DNA of 5,304 bases from positions 1-5,304 of the forward strand of contig PLSZ01000279.1 of the NCBI GenBank assembly GCA_003164305.1, given 5' to 3'. The position numbers and the translations under genes were made by a program. The notes beneath the pieces were generated by a model. The model had not been told where the DNA came from. It was given only the letters and a program-made list of their open reading frames with translations, and did not search any database. This DNA is from Acetobacteraceae bacterium. Lineage in GTDB: Bacteria > Pseudomonadota > Alphaproteobacteria > Acetobacterales > Acetobacteraceae. Of this stretch, positions 1 through 5,304 are shown one piece after another (position 1 is the first letter of the stretch; every line of letters begins with the position of its first letter).

Positions 1-402
1 GATCACGATGGGGGCATCGGGGTAGCGGCGGATCAGCCGGGCCAGGGCATCCGGGCCACGACGCAGCAAGGCGGGCGGGCCGCTGCCGACGAGGGCTGCG
101 TCTTCCGGCGTGAGGCGGGCGGACAGCCTTGGGCCTTTGCCGCCCTGCGCCGCACGGGTGATGCGCACGCCGAGGATGGTGCCTTCGCCGGCGGCTCCCT
201 CGCTGTCGGGCAGGAAGCCCTCCGCACCGTCCAGCGCCACGAAGGCGCCGGCCATCGCCGGCACCCTGGCGGTGATGCGGCCGCGATGCAGATCGTCCAC
301 GCCATCCGGCGCACCGGGGCGAGAGGTCGCGTAGTCCTGCAGCCAGCCGTCCCAGGCGGCCACGCGCAGTTCGCCGGGGCTCACGCTGGCAACGAGCTTC
401 AT
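1..402 (-). CDS. Ribonuclease E/G family protein, N-terminal part
   Basis: The first 134 residues of an RNase E/G-type protein are visible; the gene runs off the window at position 1. The family makes single-strand endonucleolytic cuts in rRNA precursors and mRNA in the cytoplasm. Residues about 39-65 (HRGRITARVPAMAGAFVALD, then EGFLP) match the start of the S1-like RNA-binding domain, where the family has a G-R-V...A-FV-D-G...FL pattern. Residues 79-96 (VRITRAAQGGKGPRLSA) match the family's conserved V..T....G.KG.RL segment. The catalytic aspartates lie beyond the edge, so activity cannot be judged, and RNase G cannot be told from RNase E. The ATG is 3 bases after the maf stop with no clear Shine-Dalgarno sequence, which suggests translational coupling to maf. 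The position after infA and maf also fits. Confidence 0.78.
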   Translation of the reverse strand, partial: MKLVASVSPGELRVAAWDGWLQDYATSRPGAPDGVDDLHRGRITARVPAMAGAFVALDGAEGFLPDSEGAAGEGTILGVRITRAAQGGKGPRLSARLTPEDAALVGSGPPALLRRGPDALARLIRRYPDAPIVI

Positions 403-405
403 CGT

Positions 406-1005
406 CTAAGCCATGGGAAAACCGAGGCCGCGCAGCAGTTGGGCGGTCTCGAACAGCGGCAGTCCCACCACCGCGGAATAACTGCCGGACAGGAAGCGGA
501 TGTGGGCGGCGGCATGGCCCTGCACCGCGTAGCCGCCGGCTTTTCCCTGCCATTCGCCCGAGGCGAGGTAGGCGTTCATCTGATCGTGTGACAGCCGGTG
601 AAAAATCACGAAGCTTTCACACATCCGCTCGGCCACCCGGCCATCGGGCGCGCGCACCACCACCGCCGTCAGCACGCGATGCCTGCGGCCGGACAGCAGG
701 GTCAGGCACTCACGCGCCTGCTGTTCGGTTTCGGCTTTCGGCAGAATGCGGCGGCCGGCGGCCACCACGGTGTCGGCGGCGATCACATATGCGTCATCGT
801 CAGCGATGGCCGCGCATTTCTCGCGCGCCATCCTTTGCGCATACAGGCGTGGGCTTTCGTCGCGCCGGGGCGTCTCGTCGATCTCGGCGGGAAGAATGGC
901 GTCGGGGTGAAGCCCGATCTGGGCGAGCAAAGCCAGGCGGCGCGGGCTGGCGGAGGCGAGTACGAGCCTCTTCAAATGCTTGAGACCGTTATTTGAAGCG
1001 GCCAA
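406..1005 (-). CDS. maf: Maf family nucleotide pyrophosphatase (YhdE-like, dTTP/UTP type)
   Basis: This is a 199-residue cytoplasmic Maf protein, a usual family length. Maf enzymes hydrolyse dTTP, UTP and some modified nucleotides to the monophosphate and pyrophosphate, keeping odd nucleotides out of DNA and RNA. The N-terminal substrate loop is S18-A-S-P-R-R23. IDETPR lies at 42-47, the catalytic aspartate is probably D78 in AADTV, and SGRRHRV lies at 105-111. GKAGGYAVQG (154-163) and GSYSAVVGLPL (174-184) follow. The K...Y..QG and G-S-Y...GLPL pattern fits the YhdE-type dTTP/UTP branch rather than the YceF m7GTP branch; this is inference from motifs. The start is a TTG one base after the infA stop. 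No ATG or GTG lies between the upstream in-frame stop and SASPRR, and the only other choice is TTG at codon 11. Expression probably depends on coupling to infA. Confidence 0.93.
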   Translation of the reverse strand: MAASNNGLKHLKRLVLASASPRRLALLAQIGLHPDAILPAEIDETPRRDESPRLYAQRMAREKCAAIADDDAYVIAADTVVAAGRRILPKAETEQQARECLTLLSGRRHRVLTAVVVRAPDGRVAERMCESFVIFHRLSHDQMNAYLASGEWQGKAGGYAVQGHAAAHIRFLSGSYSAVVGLPLFETAQLLRGLGFPMA

Positions 1006-1006
1006 G

Positions 1007-1225
1007 TTACTTGAAACGGAACGTGATGCGGCCCTTGGTAAGGTCGTACGGAGTCATTTCGACGTTCACGCGGTCACCGGCGAGCACGCGAATGCGGTTC
1101 TTGCGCATTTTGCCGCTGGTATGGGCGAGGATGGAGTGCTCGTTGTCCAGCTTCACACGGAACATGGCGTTGGGGAGCAACTCCATAACCGTACCGCTGA
1201 ATTCGATCATATCTTCTTTCGACAT
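1007..1225 (-). CDS. infA: Translation initiation factor IF-1
   Basis: This 72-residue protein is full length for IF-1 and nearly textbook for alphaproteobacteria. IF-1 is an OB-fold protein that binds the A site of the 30S subunit and assists IF-2 and IF-3 during initiation. It begins [13 protein letters not shown]. The central FRVKLDN (22-28), [16 protein letters not shown] (32-47) and the C-terminal [12 protein letters not shown] (59-70) are the conserved family blocks, including the basic rRNA-contacting loop around KMRKNRIR. An AAGAGG Shine-Dalgarno sequence at 1235-1230 lies 4 bases before the ATG, the only convincing ribosome binding site in the cluster. It leads maf and the RNase gene, which follow with gaps of 1 and 3 bases, so the three are probably one operon. 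A candidate promoter lies just upstream. Confidence 0.98.
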   Translation of the reverse strand: MSKEDMIEFSGTVMELLPNAMFRVKLDNEHSILAHTSGKMRKNRIRVLAGDRVNVEMTPYDLTKGRITFRFK

Positions 1226-1257
1226 CAGGCCTCTTGGGATTGTTACGAACGGCGCGG

Positions 1258-1286
1258 ACCATGGGCGCGGCCAGCCGGAAGGTCAA
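1258..1286 (-). promoter_or_regulatory. Candidate promoter for infA-maf-RNase operon
   Basis: On the minus strand TTGACC (1286-1281, 5 of 6 matches to the -35 consensus) and CATGGT (1263-1258, 3 of 6 to the -10 consensus) are separated by exactly 17 bases. The likely RNA start would be about 25-30 bases before the infA ATG. It lies in the 163-base gap after mutL, where a separate promoter for an essential gene is expected. The -10 match is poor, so this is a moderate call. The same gap contains a 9-base inverted repeat (1291-1299 with 1335-1343, each holding GCGGCCGC) around a 35-base loop with no T-tract, so it is not an obvious mutL terminator. Confidence 0.4.
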
Positions 1287-1388
1287 GAACGCGGCCGCCT
1301 GAAAGAACCGGTGCGATTGGACGAAGGTTCCCGCGGCGGCCGCAAAACACCGCATCTGACTGCATTGGCGGGCGAGACGACCGGACGG

Positions 1389-3407
1389 TCAGCGCCGTCC
1401 AAACATGGTTTCGATCTCGGCTTTCGACAACCGGAGAAATGTGGGACGCCCGTGGCTGCAGGTGGCGGCGCGCGGTGTCGCTTCCATCTGGCGCAGCAAC
1501 GCGTTCATCTCCGCCTGGCCCAGACGGCGTCCGGCGCGGATGCTGCCATGGCAGGCCATGCGCGCGATAACCGCGTCGAGCCGGGCCGACAGGGTCATGG
1601 TTTCATCGAGTTCGGCGAGTTCATCGGCGATGTCGCGGACCAGCGGCGCGGGCTCCGGCGCGCCGAGAGCGGCGGGCAACGCGCGGACCAGGACCGCCCC
1701 GGGTCCGAAGGATTCAATCTCCAGCCCAAGGCGCGCGAGGTCTTCGGAGCGGGCGAGCAAGCGGTGGGCATCGATCTCCGGCAGATCGACCACCGCGGGC
1801 AGCAGCAACGGTTGGGCGGCCGCGCCGCCGTCGAGCATACGAGCGCGGATCGCTTCATGAGTCAGGCGTTCATGCGCGGCGTGCTGATCGACCAGGATCA
1901 TGGCGCCGTCGGCGGCGACGGCGATGATGTAAGTGTCCAGCACCTGCGCGACGGCGGCGCCCAGGGGATAGCTTCCCAGCGGATCCCTGTCCTGGTTGGC
2001 GGCGGTATTGGGGACGGTTCGCGCGGCGGGAGCGGCGGCGAAATTCAGCGCCGGGGGATTTGGGCCGGCGGCATCGTGCGAAGCGTCCGCCGGGGAGCGG
2101 ATTGAGCCGTGACCGAACGCGGACGTGGCTTCAGCGACGCCCGATGGTGAACCGGGGCCGCGCGCATCTCGCGGAAACCCGTTGCCCGGTGGCCATGGCG
2201 GAGCCGGAACCGGGGCGAAGCCAGGCAACGGCAACGCCCGAATACCGCCGCGCGTGGTTGGTCTCGACCAGGCCAGGCTGAGCGCGGGCCGATGTTCCAT
2301 CAGGCCGGATCGCGTCATGCCCGGAGATGTCAGCCCAGGTCCCGGGACGTCGGTGCCGGCGGCGCCGGACAGCACGCGGCCGAGCGCGCCGATTACCAAC
2401 GAGCGCACGGCGGCGGGATCGCGAAACCGCAACTCGGTCTTCGCGGGGTGCACGTTGACGTCGATCTCCTCGGGCGGGAGATCGAGCCATAGGGCGACCA
2501 CGGGATGCCGGCCATGCGCGATCACATCGCGGTAGGCCACACGCACGGCGGTCTTCAGCACCGGATCGGCCACCGGGCGGCCGTTTACCACCAGCCCCTG
2601 CGCCGCACCGGTCATGCGCGAGATCGCCGGAGCGCACATGTAACCGCTGAGGACCATCTCGCCGCCCGTGTCCCCTCCTGGATTCCCCCCTGGATCGCCC
2701 CCTGGGTCGCCGCCGCGGGTTGGGCGGGTTTCGCGCACCGGCAGCATCGCGGCGGCGGCCTCCGCGCCGAGCAACGCGGCCACACGCGGGGCGCGTTCTT
2801 GCGCGGGCAGGTCGAACACGACGCGGCCTTCGTTTTCCAGGCGAAACGCGGTGGCGGGCGCGGCCATGGCGAGGCGGCGGACCACGGCCTCGGCGTGCTC
2901 GGCTTCGGTGCGCGGGTTCTTGAGAAATTTGCGGCGAGCGGGGGTGGCGAAGAACAGGTCGCGCACCACGATCCTGGTGCCGGGCGCGCCGGCCGCGGGC
3001 TCCACGACGCCGACCGCGCCGCCTTCGACGGCGATCGAACTGGCGTGGTCGGCGTCGCGGGTGCGCGAGGTGATCTCCAGCCGCGCGGCTGCGCCGATCG
3101 ACGGCAGTGCCTCACCGCGAAAGCCCAGGGTGGCGATGCGGATCAGATTGTCGTCGGCCAGTTTCGAGGTGGCGTGGCGCAGCACGCAGAGGCCGAGTTC
3201 CTCGGCGGTCATGCCGGAGCCGTCGTCGGTCACCTCGATGCGGTCGATACCGCCGCCCGCGAGGACCACGGAAACGCGGCGCGCGCCCGCGTCAAGGGCG
3301 TTTTCGACCAGTTCCTTGACCGCCGCCGCCGGGCGCTCGATCACCTCACCGGCGGCGATGCGGTTGACCGTGGTCTCCGGCAAGAGGCGGATGCGGGACG
3401 CGGTCAT
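1389..3407 (-). CDS. mutL: DNA mismatch repair protein MutL (endonuclease type)
   Basis: MutL is the cytoplasmic ATPase that links MutS mismatch recognition to strand incision. With the ATG at 3407 it has 672 residues. The N-terminal GHKL ATPase shows IAAGEVIERP (17-26), KELVENALDAG (31-41; E32 matches the E. coli catalytic E29), DDGSGM (61-66), GFRGEAL (95-101) and DVNVHPAK (316-323). A proline/glycine-rich linker covers about 345-475. The C-terminal domain carries the metal-binding nuclease motif DQHA-x2-E-x4-E (507-518), ACHGSIRAG (618-626), CSHGRP (650-655) and QPLLLP (532-537), which fits a beta-clamp-binding motif. It therefore probably nicks DNA itself, as expected in lineages without MutH. 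An ATG 13 codons upstream (3446) would add MRHGAPLAWPARV, unlike the family start, so I reject it. No Shine-Dalgarno sequence precedes 3407, but the upstream frame ends in an ATGA overlap here. Confidence 0.97.
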   Translation of the reverse strand: MTASRIRLLPETTVNRIAAGEVIERPAAAVKELVENALDAGARRVSVVLAGGGIDRIEVTDDGSGMTAEELGLCVLRHATSKLADDNLIRIATLGFRGEALPSIGAAARLEITSRTRDADHASSIAVEGGAVGVVEPAAGAPGTRIVVRDLFFATPARRKFLKNPRTEAEHAEAVVRRLAMAAPATAFRLENEGRVVFDLPAQERAPRVAALLGAEAAAAMLPVRETRPTRGGDPGGDPGGNPGGDTGGEMVLSGYMCAPAISRMTGAAQGLVVNGRPVADPVLKTAVRVAYRDVIAHGRHPVVALWLDLPPEEIDVNVHPAKTELRFRDPAAVRSLVIGALGRVLSGAAGTDVPGPGLTSPGMTRSGLMEHRPALSLAWSRPTTRGGIRALPLPGFAPVPAPPWPPGNGFPRDARGPGSPSGVAEATSAFGHGSIRSPADASHDAAGPNPPALNFAAAPAARTVPNTAANQDRDPLGSYPLGAAVAQVLDTYIIAVAADGAMILVDQHAAHERLTHEAIRARMLDGGAAAQPLLLPAVVDLPEIDAHRLLARSEDLARLGLEIESFGPGAVLVRALPAALGAPEPAPLVRDIADELAELDETMTLSARLDAVIARMACHGSIRAGRRLGQAEMNALLRQMEATPRAATCSHGRPTFLRLSKAEIETMFGRR
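2661..2714 (-). repeat. 12-bp in-frame tandem repeat inside mutL (Gly-Asp-Pro-Gly)
   Basis: About four and a half imperfect copies of a 12-base unit (GGCGAYCCAGGG and variants) lie within mutL and encode GGDPGGDPGGNPGGDTGG, residues 232-249. The insert falls in the second N-terminal subdomain, between LPVRETRPTR and the strand starting MVLSGY, where most MutL proteins have a short loop. It keeps the frame, so loss or gain of a unit would change length by four residues without disrupting the protein. Confidence 0.85.
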
Positions 3408-3769
3408 GACGCGGGCTGGCCAGGCGAGCGGCGCCCCGTGACGCATTCGATCGAGGAGTCGGAGAAAGCCAACGCCGGATCGCCGGGCGCGGCCCTGAAG
3501 CGTCCGGCGCGTGGTGGGCGGGTCGCCAAGGACGCGGCGATGCCGGGGAGATCGGTCGGGGCGGCGAGAAATTCCGGGAGCGCCATCCCGCGGCAGGCGG
3601 AAGGGGCGATTGTGCCGGCAACCGGAGTGGCGTTGGCCAGGGAAAGCTTATCCAGGGACAGGTTATTCGAATTGGGGCGTCCCTTAACGGCATGGAAGCT
3701 GCCCAGGCGGCCACGGATCGCCGGCGCGGGGCCTCTCGATGGCGAATCCGGATTTGGCGGAGTGTGCAT
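3404..3769 (-). CDS. Hypothetical protein, ATGA-overlapped with mutL
   Basis: This is an unrecognised open frame of 121 codons. An in-frame TAA lies three codons before the ATG at 3769, so the frame cannot extend further. It ends in TGA inside the mutL start (shared ATGA). As mutL has no visible Shine-Dalgarno sequence, translation of this frame could deliver ribosomes to mutL. The first 35 residues are Pro/Arg/Ser-rich. From about residue 38 (LSLDKLSLANATPVAG) the composition is more protein-like, with PEFLAAPTDLPGIAASLA around 66-83. I see no signal peptide, membrane segment or known motif. Over the last 80 codons third-position GC is about 80%, but second-position GC is also high at about 70%, which weakens the coding signal. 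No Shine-Dalgarno sequence precedes the ATG. It may be a real small gene, a leader frame, or chance. Confidence 0.33.
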   Translation of the reverse strand: MHTPPNPDSPSRGPAPAIRGRLGSFHAVKGRPNSNNLSLDKLSLANATPVAGTIAPSACRGMALPEFLAAPTDLPGIAASLATRPPRAGRFRAAPGDPALAFSDSSIECVTGRRSPGQPAS

Positions 3770-3802
3770 GGATGGAGATTAGCGGAACGGCGGGGAGAAG
3801 GG

Positions 3803-3831
3803 AACAAAGGTGGACGAGACACGGCGGTCAA
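3803..3831 (-). promoter_or_regulatory. Candidate promoter upstream of hypothetical ORF and mutL
   Basis: On the minus strand TTGACC (3831-3826) and TTTGTT (3808-3803) are 17 bases apart, giving 5 of 6 and 3 of 6 matches to the vegetative consensus. Transcription would begin about 25-30 bases before the ATG at 3769. The one-mismatch LexA-like site ends right beside the -35 hexamer. An alternative -10, TACAAT (3855-3850, 5 of 6), lies between the two LexA-like sites but has no good -35 partner. Either could drive the hypothetical frame and mutL. Confidence 0.33.
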
Positions 3832-3833
3832 AC

Positions 3834-3848
3834 GAACAAAGCAAAAAC
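3834..3848. promoter_or_regulatory. Degenerate second LexA-like box
   Basis: GAACAAAGCAAAAAC on the plus strand is GAAC-N7-AAAC, seven of the eight fixed bases of the alphaproteobacterial LexA box. It is 24 bases from the perfect box in the same orientation, and both lie in an exact repeat of AACGAACAAA (3831-3840 and 3855-3864). A paired arrangement could allow cooperative binding, but the repeat could also simply be AT-rich drift. Confidence 0.3.
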
Positions 3849-3857
3849 GATTGTAAC

Positions 3858-3872
3858 GAACAAAATCCGAAC
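3858..3872. promoter_or_regulatory. LexA (SOS) box, GTTC-N7-GTTC type
   Basis: The plus strand reads GAACAAAATCCGAAC, which is GTTCGGATTTTGTTC on the minus strand. This matches all eight fixed bases of the direct-repeat LexA box known in alphaproteobacteria, with an AT-rich spacer of the usual kind. It lies in the AT-rich non-coding region upstream of the 121-codon frame and mutL. It would sit in the 17-base spacer of weak promoters in either direction: minus strand with TACAAT at 3855-3850, or plus strand with TTGTAA at 3851-3856. The match is visible; function and target are inferred. One exact match in a 5.3 kb window is not vanishingly rare by chance, but location and the nearby second copy favour a real site. 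Confidence 0.5.
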
Positions 3873-3897
3873 CCATATGCCGTGATGACCGTCGGGG

Positions 3898-4049
3898 GAC
3901 GACATTTTGTATCGTTAGTATCATTCTCTCTCCGGAATCCAAACTTTTCCCCGGCATGATCCGGTATGTGAAATTCCCGTGTCCGTCCGGGAAATATTGA
4001 CTTCTACCCTGGGTTGTCACGTCAGCGAGACGACATCACTGTATCATTC
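3898..4049 (+). repeat. Repeated GACGACAT / GTATC(A/G)TT motifs
   Basis: GACGACAT occurs at 3898-3905 and 4029-4036, each followed within 2-3 bases by TGTATC(G/A)TT. GTATCATTC occurs exactly at 3918-3926 and 4041-4049, and GTATCGTT at 3909-3916. A reverse half-site, GATAC, lies at 4081-4085. The second copy also sits in an inverted repeat, GACAT-N13-ATGTC (4032-4054), and a GTTAT-TC-ATAAC palindrome follows at 4058-4069. These look like binding sites for an unidentified regulator, or relics of a local duplication. Confidence 0.35.
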
Positions 4050-4406
4050 ATGTCAAGGTTATTCATAACATAGCCGTATTGATACCAGAGGTAATGAAAA
4101 CTCGGCACCCGTGCAGGATCTCCTCGGCCAGCGATCTTTGGCCGTCGGCCTGAGCGAGCCAGGACACCGCCGCGACACATGCGACTCGCCACTATCGGCG
4201 GTTCGGTTGGTGTCCGGCTTTCGGACGCGGCCTTTTAGCGGCGATCTGTTCGCGCCGGTAAAGACTCGTGCCGCGGCGGCATCACGCTTCCAACGCTGTA
4301 CGACCCGGCAGGCCTCGATTGGTGACCCGCCGCCCCCGCTCGGGATAGCCGGGCCAAAGACCGCGGTTCGTAATCGCATCCTCGCAAGGACCGCCGGCCT
4401 CTTTCA

Positions 4407-4455
4407 CGAAGGCTTCCTTCGCGCGTCAGGGTATTGCACGGTTCGAGGCCGTGCA
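4407..4455. other. Pair of short perfect hairpins
   Basis: CGAAGG-CTT-CCTTCG (4407-4421; 6-bp stem, 3-base loop) is followed 13 bases later by TGCACGG-N7-CCGTGCA (4435-4455; 7-bp stem, loop TTCGAGG). They lie 118-166 bases past the stop of the upstream minus-strand gene. Neither is followed by a T-tract on either strand, so an intrinsic terminator is not supported. They might be part of a structured transcript, or be chance. Confidence 0.25.
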
Positions 4456-4572
4456 TGACCAAACGCGGGAGCCTGGGACGCCTCTTGGCCAGCCGCCCAG
4501 GATTGGGAGATTTCGCGGCGGATCAGCGGCCAGAATCGCCGTGGCCAGACGATCCGGGCCAGGACGTTCGCC

Positions 4573-5304
4573 TCAGGCCGGGATGTTCACCGTGGCGAGC
4601 AACTGGCGCAATCTCGCGGCTCCGGCGGGGCCCTTGATCGCTTCCCGCCAGCTGGCCTCGGCGACCCGCTGATGCGCGGCGATCGCTTCGTCGGCGCCCG
4701 TGATCATCGCGACGCCGGTGTGAGCGTTCGGATGCGAGTCGGGACGGAACGGATTGACACCCAGGCTGACGCGGTCGCGGGCGCGCAGGATCTTGAAAGC
4801 GGAGGTTGGCTCGGCCCCGGCCAACAGCCCGAATTGCAGGCCCATCGGCTCGGTTTCCATCAGCGTGGCGATGTTTTCCACTTCGGCGACGGCGACGTCG
4901 CGGCAGATGCGCTTGACCCGGTCGGAGATCGCGACGCCGGAGGCGATCCCATGTTCCAGCAACCTCCGCACCTCGCCGATCGACAGCATGGCGATGATTC
5001 CGGGCCGCCGCATCGCGTACATGCGCTTGCGGGCGGCGAGGATGTTGAGCGCCTGCTCGGCGGTGCTCCGCATCGCGACACGCTCAGGGCCGGCCTGATC
5101 GGCGGCTTCGTCGAAGGCTTCGCCCAGCACGGCGTCGTAGGCGTCGGACGTGGTCAGATAGCAAACCGGGCCGAACAATTGGAGGATCTGCTCGGCGGTT
5201 TCTTCGACCTGACGGATGCGTTCGAAATATCCGATCGGCCGGTTGTAGTACTCGACGCCAATCCCCAGCAGCGACAGCGGGGAAATCTTCAGCAGTTCGG
5301 CGAG
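4573..5304 (-). CDS. Putative XRE-type regulator, C-terminal part
   Basis: The C-terminal 243 residues are visible; the frame is open through the window edge and ends in TGA at 4575-4573. The first visible residues, LAELLKISPLSL, followed by a G-V-E-Y-Y-N-R-P segment, resemble the recognition helix and tail of a cro/XRE helix-turn-helix domain cut by the edge. The rest is a mixed alpha/beta region with AARKRMYAMRRPGI (90-103), a helix rich in R and E (RICRDVAVAEVENIATLME, 132-150), VNPFRPDSHP (183-192), GVAMIT (197-202) and a final helical tail to NIPA. The layout recalls XRE regulators with a C-terminal sensor domain such as the Scr1/DUF5753 type, but I recognise this by pattern only. No transmembrane segment is seen. 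Composition matches neighbouring genes. The next downstream gene is over 800 bases away, so it is probably last in its transcript. Confidence 0.75.
   Translation of the reverse strand, partial: LAELLKISPLSLLGIGVEYYNRPIGYFERIRQVEETAEQILQLFGPVCYLTTSDAYDAVLGEAFDEAADQAGPERVAMRSTAEQALNILAARKRMYAMRRPGIIAMLSIGEVRRLLEHGIASGVAISDRVKRICRDVAVAEVENIATLMETEPMGLQFGLLAGAEPTSAFKILRARDRVSLGVNPFRPDSHPNAHTGVAMITGADEAIAAHQRVAEASWREAIKGPAGAARLRQLLATVNIPA

Larger units (their letters stand above)
3770..4572. other. Intergenic region without a convincing gene
   Basis: About 800 bases separate the regulator-like gene from the 121-codon frame. The 3800-4100 part is roughly half A+T, much richer than the genes around it, and holds the LexA-like sites and repeated motifs. 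From about 4110 to 4572 the GC content returns to the local level. Open frames of 75-115 codons exist there on both strands (for example plus 4111-4458, minus 4059-4379 and 4235-4462), but they overlap one another, have Arg/Pro/Ser-rich translations typical of chance frames in GC-rich DNA, and match no family I know. I found no tRNA, riboswitch or transposase remnant by eye. Confidence 0.6.

Noticed and set aside
993..2105. 370-codon open frame on the plus strand
   Set aside because: It runs antisense to infA, the infA-mutL gap and the 3' part of mutL. Its translation changes character along its length and matches no family.
3408..3446. Upstream ATG giving MutL 13 extra residues
   Set aside because: The added residues do not resemble MutL N-termini, which start a few residues before I-R-L-L. 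This ATG also lacks a Shine-Dalgarno sequence.
2505..3782. 425-codon open frame on the plus strand
   Set aside because: It lies antisense to mutL, whose family identity is certain. Long antisense frames are common in GC-rich DNA, and the translation is Gly/Arg/His-rich with no recognisable domain.
3346..4020. 224-codon minus-strand open frame across the intergenic region
   Set aside because: It runs into mutL in a different frame, the translation is Pro/Arg/Ser-rich, and it crosses the AT-rich regulatory stretch with no change of pattern.
4028..4056. Perfect -35 hexamer TTGACA on the minus strand (4056-4051)
   Set aside because: At 16-18 bases downstream there is only TCGTCT-like sequence, a very poor -10, so no promoter is supported.
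3647..4069. DnaA-box-like sequences (TTATCCAGG at 3647, TTATTCATA near 4059) suggesting an origin
   Set aside because: Only two weak, distant matches, one of them in the GC-rich 121-codon frame. There is no cluster, and no dnaA, hemE, parAB or similar gene is nearby.
4407..4460. Possible tRNA T-arm (GGTTCGAGGCC)
   Set aside because: The loop has a purine where a tRNA T-loop has a pyrimidine, and no matching 5' acceptor strand (GGTCATG) or anticodon arm lies upstream.
4487..4562. Four GGCCAG copies downstream of the regulator-like gene
   Set aside because: The unit is six bases long, GC-rich and irregularly spaced apart from the last three. It is expected by chance at this base composition.

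Overview
The window looks chromosomal and comes from a high-GC alphaproteobacterium, most likely of the order Rhodospirillales and perhaps the family Acetobacteraceae. The pointers are the GC-rich codon use, the infA-maf-RNase E/G gene order, an IF-1 sequence typical of the group, and an endonuclease-type MutL. The placement rests on pattern recognition, not on a search. Every gene I can support lies on the minus strand, so transcription runs from position 5304 towards position 1.

In transcription order the window holds five parts. (1) 5304-4573 is the C-terminal 243 residues of a protein that resembles a helix-turn-helix (XRE-type) regulator with a sensor-like C-terminal domain. (2) 4572-3770 is about 800 bases with no convincing gene. 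Its 3800-4100 part is clearly richer in A and T than the rest. It carries a perfect GTTC-N7-GTTC sequence, which is the alphaproteobacterial LexA (SOS) box, a one-mismatch second copy, and repeated GTATC(A/G)TT motifs. (3) 3769-3404 is an unrecognised 121-codon reading frame that overlaps the next gene by ATGA. (4) 3407-1389 is mutL, the mismatch-repair ATPase/endonuclease. (5) After a 163-base gap with a candidate promoter come infA (IF-1), maf (a nucleotide pyrophosphatase) and the start of an RNase E/G gene, packed with gaps of 1 and 3 bases.

The conserved parts are housekeeping. IF-1, Maf and the RNase form a tight cluster for translation initiation, nucleotide sanitation and RNA processing, and MutL serves mismatch repair. 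The region most worth a second look is the AT-rich stretch upstream of the 121-codon frame and mutL. If the LexA box works, this strain may place mutL, or an unknown small product next to it, under DNA-damage control. I see no mobile element, CRISPR array, tRNA or rRNA.
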